NCBI RefSeq assembly: GCF_022828475.1
Contig: NZ_CP059557.1
Location: 5,937,470-6,001,469 of the forward strand
DNA length: 64,000 nt
Direction of reading: 5' to 3'
Source: Saccharopolyspora gloriosae
GTDB taxonomy: Bacteria; Actinomycetota; Actinomycetes; Mycobacteriales; Pseudonocardiaceae
Part shown: in pieces, positions 17,609-26,700 of the stretch
Layout of the letters: every line of letters begins with the position of its first letter
How positions within the stretch are numbered: position 1 is the first letter of the stretch
The notes under the pieces: model-generated
What the model saw: only the letters and a program-made list of their open reading frames with translations
Databases searched by the model: none
Told to the model about the DNA's origin: nothing
Program-made: the position numbers and the translations under genes

Positions 17609-18961
17609 ATGACGCAGCCACCGCCGCAGCCGCAACCCCCGTGGGGTGAGCGTCCGGTCGGCCCGCCACCGGCGTCGCAACCATTGCCGCAGGTTCCCCA
17701 GTACCAGGCTCCGGCCCAGTACCAGGGTTCGTCGCAATACCAAGGTTCGACGCAACACCAGGGTTCCGCGCAGTACCAGGGTTCGTCGCAGTACCAAGGG
17801 CCGACGCAGTACCAGAATCAGCCGCAGTACCAGGACCCTTCGGCGCAGCAGCAGGTGAACCAGCAGGCTGGGCAGGAACCGCCGCACTACCTGCCGCCGC
17901 AACTGCCGCCGCCCGCCCAGCCGCAGCAGTGGGGGGCGCCACCACCGTGGCAGCAGGGCTACAACAACCCGGCCGCTCCGCCGCCGCAGCCCCGCAAGAC
18001 CGCATCCGGAATGATCATCGCGTTGGTGATCACCGGGTTATTCCTGCTCGGCGCAGGCACCATCGGAGTGACCGCGCTGTCCCGATCCGGCAGCGACGCG
18101 TCCGACTACGAGACGCCGGTGAACGAGACCGGCGACGGTTCGGCGAACGAATCGCAGGCCCCGGCCGCACCGAACTCGTCGAACGAACCGAGCCCCAGCC
18201 CCTCGTCGAGCGCACCACCCACCGCCACGAGCAACGACTACACGCCGGCCGCACGCCCCGTCGCCGCGCTCGGCGACAACCCGATCAACATTCCCGGCAA
18301 CGGCGCCGTGAACACGCCCTGCCCGCTGCCGCCGTTCGCCACCGACACGGCCTCGCAGTCCGCGTTCTACGAAGCCGCGCTGCCCTGCCTGATGGCGATG
18401 TGGGAACCCGCGCTGCAGGAAGCCAACCTTCCCGTCCTGATGCCGGACGTGCAGACCATCGACGGCACCGTCGCAAGCCCCTGCGGCACCCGGACCTGGG
18501 ACCAGACCGCCATGTTCTGCCCCGGCAACAACACGATCTACATGACGGCGCGCTACTACGCGGACAAGGAAGGCCGCACCGACGCCGGCGTCTTCCTCGG
18601 CCAATTCGCGCACGAATTCGGGCACGCCGTTCAGAGCATGAGCGGCATCAACCAGGCCTACACGGCGGCCTCCTACGACGCGAACGGCACCAGCCCCGCC
18701 GGACTCGAACTCACGCGGCGCTCGGAGTTGCAGGCGACCTGCTACGAAGGAATGGCGTTGGCCTCGCTGCAGAACGGCGGGGTGCACAACGACATCATCT
18801 TCGCCGCCCTCACCGACTCACGAGGCCGCGGCGACGAGTACAACGCCCAACCCGACCACGGCAGCATCGCCACCAACACGGCATGGATCGACCAGGGCTT
18901 CTACAAGAACCGAGTAACCGAATGCAATACGTGGCTTGCTGTACCTGATCAGGTGGACTGA
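17609..18961 (+). CDS. Membrane-anchored neutral zinc metallopeptidase (YpfJ-like)
   Basis: A 450-residue protein. Residues 1-130 are Pro/Gln-rich with repeated QYQGS units (encoded by a degenerate tandem repeat at about 17700-17830), followed by one membrane helix at 133-155 and a Ser/Pro/Thr linker. The C-terminal domain has HEFGHAVQSMSG, the family ELQATCYEGM motif, and paired cysteines, matching the putative neutral zinc metallopeptidase family. The catalytic domain should face outside. The start has GGGAGA upstream. Its stop is 38 bp before copy A of the hairpin module. Confidence 0.9.
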   Translation: MTQPPPQPQPPWGERPVGPPPASQPLPQVPQYQAPAQYQGSSQYQGSTQHQGSAQYQGSSQYQGPTQYQNQPQYQDPSAQQQVNQQAGQEPPHYLPPQLPPPAQPQQWGAPPPWQQGYNNPAAPPPQPRKTASGMIIALVITGLFLLGAGTIGVTALSRSGSDASDYETPVNETGDGSANESQAPAAPNSSNEPSPSPSSSAPPTATSNDYTPAARPVAALGDNPINIPGNGAVNTPCPLPPFATDTASQSAFYEAALPCLMAMWEPALQEANLPVLMPDVQTIDGTVASPCGTRTWDQTAMFCPGNNTIYMTARYYADKEGRTDAGVFLGQFAHEFGHAVQSMSGINQAYTAASYDANGTSPAGLELTRRSELQATCYEGMALASLQNGGVHNDIIFAALTDSRGRGDEYNAQPDHGSIATNTAWIDQGFYKNRVTECNTWLAVPDQVD

Positions 18962-18963
18962 CG

Positions 18964-19140
18964 CCGGTCGTTTGGCTGGGGTGGTCGGGTAGCGGAACCT
19001 CAGGTGTCTTCTCGCTGCGGGATCTTTTTCCCAAGTGGCTCCGCCACGAGGGAAAAAGCTGTCCTCGCGAGAAGACACCTGAGAACCCGCCGGTGAGCGG
19101 CTTTTTGACGTGGGCTATGCGCTGACGCGCATACAGGCAC
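18964..19140 (+). repeat. Composite 3'-end hairpin module, copy A
   Basis: Begins right after the metallopeptidase stop. A perfect 17-bp stem (CTCAGGTGTCTTCTCGC at 18999-19015, complement at 19067-19083) encloses a second inverted repeat (TTTTTCCCAAGTGGC with GCCACGAGGGAAAAA). A small hairpin GCCG-GTGAG-CGGC with TTTTT follows, then GACGTGGGCTATGCGC. The sense-strand arrangement resembles a terminator. Five further copies occur in the window. Confidence 0.9.
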
Positions 19141-19805
19141 GGCTTCGCCGCAAAGCACGGCCATCGGCCGCAAAGCAAGCGGGGCTTCGCCCGCCAACTA
19201 CACGGCTTCGCCGTAAGGCACGGCCTTCGGCCGCAAGGCAAGCGGGGCTTCGCCCGCCAACTGCACGGCTTCGCCGCAAAGCACGGCCTTCGGCCGCAAA
19301 GCAAGCGGGGCTTCGCCCGCCAACTACACGGCTTCGCCGTAAGGCACGGCCTTCGGCCGCAAGGCAAGCGGGGCTTCGCCCGCCAACTGCACGGCTTCGC
19401 CGCAAAGCACGGCCTTCGGCCGCAAAGCAAGCGGGGCTTCGCCCGCCAACTACACGGCTTCGCCGTAAGGCACGGCCTTCGGCCGCAAGGCAAGCGGGGC
19501 TTCGCCCGCCAACTGCACGGCTTCGCCGCAAAGCACGGCCTTCGGCCGCAAAGCAAGCGGGGCTTCGCCCGCCAACTACACGGCTTCGCCGTAAGGCACG
19601 GCCTTCGGCCGCAAGGCAAGCGGGGCTTCGCCCGCCAACTGCACGGCTTCGCCGCAAAGCACGGCCTTCGGCCGCAAGGCAAGCGGGGCTTCGCCCGCCA
19701 ACTGCACGGCTTCGCCGCAAAGCACGGCCTTCGGCCGCAAAGCAAGCGGGGCTTTGCCCGCCCTTCGCGGGCTTCGCCGCCGAAAGCACGGCTTCGCCGT
19801 GAGGT
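19141..19805 (+). repeat. Satellite array A, 63-bp unit
   Basis: About ten 63-bp units alternate between two variants (AACTA and AACTG), giving a 126-bp higher-order period. Each unit carries three mini-hairpins with TTCG-type loops: GGCTTCGCC, GGCCTTCGGCC and GCGGGGCTTCGCCCGC. Because 63 is divisible by three, long frames stay open on both strands (230 to 327 codons); these are not genes. Confidence 0.95.
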
Positions 19806-19830
19806 AGGCGGGGCTTTGTGTGCTGGCTTG

Positions 19831-20280
19831 TCAGCTCAGTGCGCGGGGGCGGGTGATCAGGAGGGCGTAGCCGCCGCCGGCTATTGCGGCGAGGGTGCAT
19901 AGGACCCAGCTGGCTCGGGTGTGCATGCCGCCGCCGCTGTCGGCTTCGCCGGCGCGCACCGCGTGGTCGCCACCGTTCGCGGGAACCTGCACCGGCATGG
20001 TCTGGCCCGCGGTGTGCCCGCAGCCGTCCAACCGCAATCGGCGCACCTCGCCGTCGATGCGGACTTCGACCAGGTCGCCGCGCGCCTCCCGGCCGCACGG
20101 CGAAGACTCGATCACGGTCGCCGTCGCGGACTGCATCTCACCGTCGGCGAAGCCGAAGTTCGGCAGCCGCCACCAGGACAGCGCCACCACGACGACCCCG
20201 AGCAGGCCGAGCGCCACCAGGATCACCGCCACCGATGCCGAACCGCCTCGTCGCCTCACACGGCAATGGTCCCAGAACAC
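19831..20280 (-). CDS. Two-helix membrane protein of unknown family
   Basis: Up to 149 residues; GTG 20259 is an alternative start. A first membrane segment (VAVILVALGLLGVVVVALSW) is followed by an extracytoplasmic domain with two cysteines (SSPCGREARGD and LDGCGHTAGQ) and a second helix near the C-terminus (VLCTLAAIAGGGYALLI). The middle resembles the beta-barrel insert of DUF3592-type proteins, but I cannot assign it firmly. It ends at the edge of satellite array A. Confidence 0.7.
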   Translation of the reverse strand: MFWDHCRVRRRGGSASVAVILVALGLLGVVVVALSWWRLPNFGFADGEMQSATATVIESSPCGREARGDLVEVRIDGEVRRLRLDGCGHTAGQTMPVQVPANGGDHAVRAGEADSGGGMHTRASWVLCTLAAIAGGGYALLITRPRALS

Positions 20281-20360
20281 CGGAAAAGGCTTCCATGGCC
20301 CAAGGTTTCGCTTTGACGAGCGGATTTCCGGACTCCGGACACCCGCCGAGCCCCGTCAAG

Positions 20361-20450
20361 TGAATGGCCCGCTCGACCGATGGGCGTGGGCGAAGGGGCC
20401 GGTCACCCCGTGAGCTTCGCGGAGCGAACGGCCCATTCGACCGGCAGGAC
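20361..20450. repeat. Imperfect inverted repeat between two minus-strand genes
   Basis: GAATGGCCCGCTCGACCG near 20362 and the inverse-related GAACGGCCCATTCGACCG near 20430 pair with two or three mismatches around a 50-bp G+C-rich spacer. A related half (AATGGCCCATTCGACCGG) appears near 27462. Possibly a terminator for the potassium-channel gene neighbourhood, or a dispersed hairpin family related to the repeat at 63719. Confidence 0.45.
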
Positions 20451-20475
20451 CGGGAAGGAAGCGTCGACCTCGAGG

Positions 20476-21576
20476 TCACGATTCGGCCGGGGTGACCTTC
20501 TTGACGTAGAGGAGCCGGTCGCCGTCCTCGATCGCGTCGGCCTCGGGAGCGTCCACCCGGTACAGCTCGCCCGCGCGCACGACGCCCAGCACGATGTCCG
20601 ACAGGTGCCGGGGTGAGCCGCCGACCTCCCTCGGGTCGACCTCCCGTTCCGCTATGGCCAGTCCCACGTCCGGGGTGAGCAGGTCCTCGAACATCTCCAC
20701 CACCGAGGGCGTGGTGGTCGCCATCCCCAGCAACCGGCCCGCGGTCTCGCTGGAGACCACCACGGAGTCGGCGCCGGACTGGCGCAGCAGGTGCACGTTC
20801 TCCGCTTCCCGCACCGCGGCCACCAGCTGCGCCTTCGGTGCCAGTTCCCGCGCGGTGAGCGTGACTAGCACGGCGGTGTCGTCGCGGGCCGGGGCGACCA
20901 CGATGGCCCGCGCCCGCGTAGCGCCCGCGACGCGCAGCACGTCGGAGCGGGTCCCGGATCCGTTGACGGTGACCAGGCCGAGTGAGGACGCCGTTTCCAG
21001 CGCCGCGTGATCGGTGTCCACGACGACGATCCGCTGCGGGTCGGCACCGTCACCGAGCAGCGCGGTGACCGCCGAGCGGCCCTTCGTCCCGTAACCGATG
21101 ACGACCACGTGGTCGCGCACCTTCGTCCTCCAGCGTTGGATCTTCAGTGCCTGCCGCGAGCGTTCGGTGAGCACTTCGAGCGTGGTACCGACCAGCACGA
21201 TCAGGAACAGCACCCGCAGCGGGGTGATGACCAGGACGTTCACCAGCCGGGCGAGCGGGCTGACGGGGGTGATGTCGCCGTATCCGGTCGTGGACAGCGA
21301 CACCGTGGCGTAGTAGACCACGTCGAGCAGGCTCAGTTCGCCGCCGGCGCTGTCGCGGTAGCCGTCGCGGCCCACGTAGACGATGGCGACGGTCGCCGCC
21401 AGCGCCAGGACGGCACCGATGATCCGGCGCACGATCGAGCGCACCGGGCTGATCGTGACCTCGGGCATCCGGATCACGCCGACCAGCGTGTGGTCGGGGC
21501 GGTCGGTGAGCCGCTCGTCGATCGGATTCCGCATCCGCCCGCCGATCAGGTGACCAGCCCGGTTCGGGCTCACCAC
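20476..21576 (-). CDS. Two-TM potassium channel with RCK/TrkA-N and TrkA-C domains
   Basis: A 366-residue channel. Two membrane helices flank the pore loop with selectivity filter TTGYGD. A Rossmann RCK domain follows (VVVIGYGTKGRSAV, then VVDTD for the nucleotide end), then a TrkA-C domain (about residues 280-366, ending DGDRLLYVKK). It should form a ligand-gated K+ channel regulated by NAD(H) or nucleotides. GAGGAG precedes the GTG at 21576; the frame is open to 21840 but that region reads as non-coding. Counterpart of Rv3200c in position and architecture. Confidence 0.92.
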   Translation of the reverse strand: MVSPNRAGHLIGGRMRNPIDERLTDRPDHTLVGVIRMPEVTISPVRSIVRRIIGAVLALAATVAIVYVGRDGYRDSAGGELSLLDVVYYATVSLSTTGYGDITPVSPLARLVNVLVITPLRVLFLIVLVGTTLEVLTERSRQALKIQRWRTKVRDHVVVIGYGTKGRSAVTALLGDGADPQRIVVVDTDHAALETASSLGLVTVNGSGTRSDVLRVAGATRARAIVVAPARDDTAVLVTLTARELAPKAQLVAAVREAENVHLLRQSGADSVVVSSETAGRLLGMATTTPSVVEMFEDLLTPDVGLAIAEREVDPREVGGSPRHLSDIVLGVVRAGELYRVDAPEADAIEDGDRLLYVKKVTPAES

Positions 21577-21748
21577 GGTGACTCCTCGGTTTTCGCGCCT
21601 GCGGACACGATTCCCCCGATTCCGGCCGAGCATGCTGACGACGACGCTGAACATAACCCGCTCGGCGGTGCCGCACCGCAAGACCTCCCGCGCCGCGCGT
21701 CGCTCGGGCCATTGCCGTCGTGCGCCGCATCGTGCAACGCTGCGACGC

Positions 21749-22120
21749 ATGGCCTCCCCCCGTTCAGCCCAGCTGCTCGCCGGCGTGCTCGCCACCGCGG
21801 GCGTGCTGCACTTCGTGCAGCCGAAGCCGTTCGACAGCATCGTTCCGAAGCAGCTCCCGGGTTCGGCGCGAACCTGGACCTACGTGTCCGGAGTCGCCGA
21901 GCTCGGTTGCGCGGCGGCTGTGGCGCACCCGCGGCTGCGCCGGCTCGGCGGGCTGCTCACCGCCGGGCTGTTCATCGGCGTCTTCCCGGCGAACGTGCAG
22001 ATGGCGGTGGATTACCGCCGGAAACCGTTGCCGCAGCGGGCCATCGCCTACGGGCGGCTTCCGCTGCAGCTGCCGTTGATCGCGTGGGCTTGGCGAGTTC
22101 GCTCCACCGCAAGGAAATAG
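21749..22120 (+). CDS. DoxX-like small membrane protein
   Basis: A 123-residue hydrophobic protein with four predicted membrane segments. Recognisable stretches are LLAGVLATAGVLHFVQPKPFDSIVP, read as the first helix and loop, and GLLTAGLFIGVFPANVQMAVD. The spacing and the FD-I-P motif resemble DoxX/DUF4267-like membrane proteins. ATG 21749 is used rather than the upstream frame start at 21578, which overlaps the divergent promoter region. No clear Shine-Dalgarno. Function unknown. Confidence 0.75.
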   Translation: MASPRSAQLLAGVLATAGVLHFVQPKPFDSIVPKQLPGSARTWTYVSGVAELGCAAAVAHPRLRRLGGLLTAGLFIGVFPANVQMAVDYRRKPLPQRAIAYGRLPLQLPLIAWAWRVRSTARK

Positions 22121-22166
22121 CCACCGGACGTAGTCGGAGACGGGGCGGCAGGTTTACCATTTCCCA

Positions 22167-22705
22167 GTGCAGCAGCTTGAGCACGCCGCCGACGCACTCG
22201 GCTGGAAGGGACTCCTCGTCCCGCACGTCGAGGTGCTCGGAACCCGTTTCGCCGCCGTCACGCGCGTGCGGCGCGATGTGCATCTGTGGCGCCGCGAGCA
22301 CGGCTGGGCACCGGAGGACGATCCGATGTGGTTCCGGTCTTGGTCGCAGCCGTCCATGCACGACCACCTGCCGCTGGCCGCGGTCGACGTGGTGGGAATC
22401 CTCGTTCCCGTGCGCAAGGCGAAGTACGGCCTGCGGGCGTGCGGAAACCTGATGACGCTGGCGCCGTGCAGCGTGGTGCTGCCGCGCGGCCATCCGTACC
22501 GGCCGTGGCCGATGACCGAACTGGACTACTACGGAATCGGCGTAGTGGCCGACCACGAGTCCGCACCGTCCGAAGTGCTGCTTCCCCCGAGGACCGCTCC
22601 CCCGAGTTCGGCGCCTCCCTGTTCGGCCGCTGGCTCCAGGAAGTCCTCTACTCCCTGGTCCTCCAACGAGACCCCGAACTGGCGGAGAACCCAACAGGTT
22701 CCTGA
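22167..22705 (+). pseudogene. Hypothetical protein (apparent -1 frameshift)
   Basis: From GTG 22167 the frame encodes a soluble protein with HVEVLGTRFAAVTRVRRDVH and MTELDYYGIGVVADHES; I do not recognise the family. After SEVLLPP the sequence degenerates, while another frame continues sensibly (EFGASLFGRWLQEVLYSLVL) to a stop at 22705. Adding one C to the run at 22584-22588 joins the two into 179 residues. A genuine disruption is possible, but four other genes show the same one-base deficit. The 3' end borders satellite array B. Confidence 0.65.
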
Positions 22706-22744
22706 CCCACCCGCTTCACGACGAACCCGTGCCGCTGGGCTGCG

Positions 22745-22860
22745 AAGTAAGCCCGTCTCGCGGCCGAAGGCCGTGCCCTGCGGCGAAGCCGTGCCTTGCG
22801 GCCGAAGGCCGTGCCCTGCGGCGAAGCCGTGCCTTGCGGCCGAAGGCCGTGCCTGGATGT
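22745..22860 (-). repeat. Satellite array B, 38-bp unit
   Basis: About three units of 38 bp built from GGCCGAAGGCC, CGGCGAAGCCG and related small palindromes, the reverse-strand form of the mini-hairpins in array A. It precedes module copy B, so the composite is inverted relative to copy A. Confidence 0.85.
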
Positions 22861-23020
22861 GCGAAGCACATAGCCCACGTCAAAAAACCGACCACCCGCG
22901 GGTTCTCAGCTGTCTTCTCGCGAGGACAGCTTTTTCCCTCGTGGCGGAGCCACTAGGGAAAAAGATCCCGCAGCGAGAGACCAACTGAGGTTCCGCCACC
23001 CGACCACCCAAGCAAAACGA
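22855..23020 (-). repeat. Composite hairpin module, copy B (mismatched stem)
   Basis: Inverted copy. Arms are CTCAGCTGTCTTCTCGC (22905-22921) and GCGAGAGACCAACTGAG (22973-22989), which leave four mismatches, unlike the other five copies. The inner TTTTTCCC repeat and T-run are intact. The stem ends 36 bp from the stop of the minus-strand gene at 23025. The arms look like a join of two family variants. Confidence 0.85.
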
Positions 23021-23024
23021 GCCC

Positions 23025-23654
23025 TCAAGCAAGAACGTACTCATGCCAATTCATGCCGTGGGGGTTCCAGCCGAGTCCGCGGCCTTCCTTGGCCGCGCGC
23101 AGCGCCTGCATGGTGTGCGGCCAGCGGCGGATCACGTTGGCGACGGCGACGGGGGTCATCAGTTCGCTGGTGCGGCGGTGGTTTCCCGGCCCCAGGAACG
23201 CGATTCCGCCTGGTGTGGACAGGATGTCGGTGAGCGGCATCTGCCCGGACAGCGTGGTCTTCTCCACGCTGATCAGGGTGTTGGGGTGCAGGTCCGGTGG
23301 CCAGGTGCGGCGGTCGAGGTCGGCGGCGACGGGCTGGTCGCAGTTGCCGCAGCGGCAGTCGAACTCACCGGCCCAGCCGTGTTTCGCCCAGGACCACACG
23401 ACGCCGCCGCCCGCGTCCAGGTCGGACAGCGCGGCCACGTGCGGCCAGGCTCCGACGACGGCGCTGAGCATGGTGCGCTTGGTGGGCCGGGTGTCACCGT
23501 CCGGTCCGGTGAACGACCAGGTGCCCCCGTCGTCGCGGTGCACGCGGACCAGTGGCGCGCGCAGCGACAGCACGTCGGTGTCCACGAGCACTTCGGCCTC
23601 GGGCGGGGTGTTGAGTTTCCACTCCGTGTTCTGCTCCATCCCGAGCATGGTCAT
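23025..23654 (-). CDS. Hypothetical protein with CxCxxC motif
   Basis: A 209-residue soluble protein with no family I recognise. Mid-protein is a compact cysteine group (FDCRCGNCDQ) and several Trp-rich stretches (VVWSWAKHGWAGEF, WNPHGMNWHEYV). The N-terminal third has a strand pattern (VDTDVLSLRAPLVRVHRDDGG). Start could be ATG 23654 or 23639; neither has a strong ribosome-binding site. It lies downstream of adnB on the same strand and its stop faces module copy B. Confidence 0.65.
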   Translation of the reverse strand: MTMLGMEQNTEWKLNTPPEAEVLVDTDVLSLRAPLVRVHRDDGGTWSFTGPDGDTRPTKRTMLSAVVGAWPHVAALSDLDAGGGVVWSWAKHGWAGEFDCRCGNCDQPVAADLDRRTWPPDLHPNTLISVEKTTLSGQMPLTDILSTPGGIAFLGPGNHRRTSELMTPVAVANVIRRWPHTMQALRAAKEGRGLGWNPHGMNWHEYVLA

Positions 23655-23756
23655 GCGTCCGAACGGGCTACCACAAGATCCTCCACCCGAAGGTGTGGAT
23701 CTAGCCCATGTCGCCAACCTCGCTGCCACCGCCGTGCATCAGAGGCGGGCTCCCGT

Positions 23757-26700
23757 TCAGGCGCCGGGTTCCGGAACGGAGTCGATCAGCTGGCGGAGGC
23801 CGTCGGCGTCGAAGAGGTCGGCGGGGCGCAGCGTCGTGTCGTGGCGGACGTAGTGGAACGCCGCGCGCACCTTCTCCAGCGGAGCTTCGGCCAGTTCGGC
23901 CCACGCGAGGCGGTAGGCCGCGAGCTGCACGGCGAGCGCGGACACCTGGTCGTCGGCGGGTACCGCGCCGGTCTTCCAGTCCAGCACCGTCCAGCCGCCG
24001 TCGGCGTCGGCGAACACCGCGTCCATTCGGCCGCGCAGCACGATTCCCGACACTTGGGTCTCGAACGGCACCTCCACTTTGTGCGGCACCCGGCCCGCCC
24101 AGGAGCCGCGGAGGAAGGCTTCTTGCAGCCCGGTGAGATCGTCCTGCGCCGGCGCCGTTTCGTCGGCCGATCCGGGCAGTTCGTCCAGGTCGAGCAGTGC
24201 GCTGGAGGTGAACCGGTGTTCCAGCCACGCGTGGAATGCGGTGCCGCGGCGGGCCATCGGGTTCGGCGGCATCGGCAGCGGGCGGCGGAGCCTTCGGGCG
24301 AGGGATTCGGGGTCGGCGGCGAGTTCGACGAGGCGGCTCACGGAGAGGTGGCCGGGCAGTTCGACTTGTTCGCGGCGCTGCGCGGCGGCTTCGCGTTCGG
24401 CGAGCAGCACGTCGACGTCGCGCGCCCAGCTCAGCTCGTCGTCCTCGGCGTCGGGCGGCAGGTCGGTTTCGCCCGGCGCCTGGGCGGTTTCGTCCGGTGT
24501 CGGGTCCGGTGTCTCGTCGTCCGGCGGCGGGACGGACTCGCCTTCCGGCGGCGTGCCGGCGTCTCCGGGCGGCAGGGTGGACGGGTCCTCCGGCGGCAGG
24601 TCCACGTCGTCCGGCGGCAGGTCGGTTTCGTCCTCCGGGGGCGCGTCGGCATCGCCCGGCGGCGGAACGACTTCCGCGGCGGTGACCGCCACCGCGTCCG
24701 GTGCCACACTTGAGTCCACAGTGGACGAATGATTTCGCGCCGTGACCATCGCGGCTCGCACCAGGTCGGCGCCCGCGACCACCGCGCTGCGTCGCGGCCC
24801 CAGCGGATCGACGGGCCACTGCACCGTGCGCAGCGCGTCCGCCAGCGGATTCTCCGCGTCCTCCACCGGTTCATCGACCCACTGCCCGATGTCGCCCGCT
24901 CCGGTCCCGCGCAGCACGTCGGCCAGCTCGGTGAGGAAGTCCGACGGCCCCTTCGGTTTCTTCCCACCTTCCTGCCACCAGTGCCCGGACAGCAGCAACA
25001 CCCGCTCGGACCGGGTCAGCGCCACGTACAGCAGCCGCCGCTCCTCGGTGAGCCGCCGGTCCTCGAACTCACCGTCGTGACGTTTGAGCTCGTCGCTGAT
25101 CTCCTTGCGGTCCATGCCGTTGAGCCGGTCCAAGTCGAAACCGGGCAGGTCCTGGGCGTCACCGCGCATCGTCGCGGGCAGCTCGGTCACCGAGGTCAGC
25201 CAGGAACCGGAATGCCTGCGGCCGGGGAACACCTGATCCACCAGGTGCGGAACCGCCACGACCTCCCATTCCAGGCCCTTCGCGGCGTGCACCGTGAGCA
25301 CCTGCACCCGGTCCTCGGCGACCTCGACCTCGCCCGGTTCCAGGCCGTCCTCGGCGCGTTCGGCGGCGGTGATGTAGTCCAGCAGCGCCGACAGCGGCGC
25401 GGAGGGGCTGGCGGTGGCGAAGTCGGTGACGACGTCGGCGAACGCGTCCAGGTGGATGCGGCCGGCTCCGGTGGGGCGGGCGAGGCTTTCGATGTCCAGC
25501 AGCAAGGTGCGTTCGACGTCGGCCACCAGTTCCGGCAGCGGCTGATCCAGCCTGCGCCGCAGCTGCACCAATTCCTTGCCGAGCGACCGAATCCGCTCGT
25601 ATCCCGCCGCGGAGTAGGGCTCCGGCGGGCCGGGGTCGTCGAGCGCGTCCACCAGACCGGCCTGTTCGGCGTGCTCCCCCGGCAGCACGTCGTCGACCGA
25701 GTCCGCTTCGGTCTCCTCCGCCGCGGGGCCGAGCCGCCGCGCCCGGTCCCACAGCGCGGCGATGTCGGCGGCGCCGAGGCGCCAGCGGGCACCGGTCAGC
25801 AACCGCATCGCCGCCGAACCGGCCAGCGGTTCCACCAGCACGCGCAGCGCGCTCACCAGGTCGCGCACCTCCGGTTCGTCGAGCAGCCCCCCGAGACCGA
25901 CGACCTCCACGGGCAGACCGCGTTCGCGCAGCGCGCCCGCCAGCCCCGCCATGTCGGAGCGGCGCCGCACCAGCACCGCGGACGTCGGCGGCGCTCCCTT
26001 CTCGTCGAGCACCGCGTGCCACTGCTCGGCGATCCGGTCGGCGACCCAGTCGCGCTCCACCCGCACGTCCTCGACCAGCGCGGCGCGGATGTCTCCGGTT
26101 CCCGCGCCGTCGCGGGCGCGGAGTTCGTCGACTTCGAGTCCGGCGGCGCGCAACGGTTCGGAGGCGGCGTTGGCGAGGCTCAGCACCTCGGGCGGGTTGC
26201 GGAAGCTCGTCAGCAGCCCGTACCGCTGCGCGGGCGCCGGTGCTCCGTTCTCGGCGCGGGGGAAGTCGGTGGTGAAGCGCGGCAGGTTCGCCGCGCTCGC
26301 CCCGCGCCAGCCGTAGATGGCCTGCGCCGGGTCGCCGACGGCCGTGACCGGGAGCGGGTCGGTGCCCGCGGTGGCTCCGCCGAACAGCGCCCGCAGCAGC
26401 ACCCGTTGCGCGTGGCCGGTGTCCTGGTACTCGTCGAGCAGCACCGCTCCGTAGCGTTCCCGTTCGCCCGCGACGACTTCCGGATGGTCGGTGGCCAGCA
26501 GCGCGGCCAGCGACATCTGGTCGGCGAAGTCCATCGCGGCCTCGCGGCGCTTCTGCTGCGCGTAGTTCTCCAGCAGCGGCAGCAGCGCGGCCCGCAGCCG
26601 CTGCGCCGCGATGATCTTCGTGAGGTCTTGGGGGAGTTCGGCGCGCTGCCGCTTCGCGCGCGGCGCGTCCTCGATGGCCCGGCACAGCCGTTCGGCGTGT

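Noticed and set aside
19110-20098. Long repetitive proteins on both strands over satellite A
   Set aside because: Open only because the 63-bp period is a multiple of three; peptide repeats mirror the DNA repeat on both strands.
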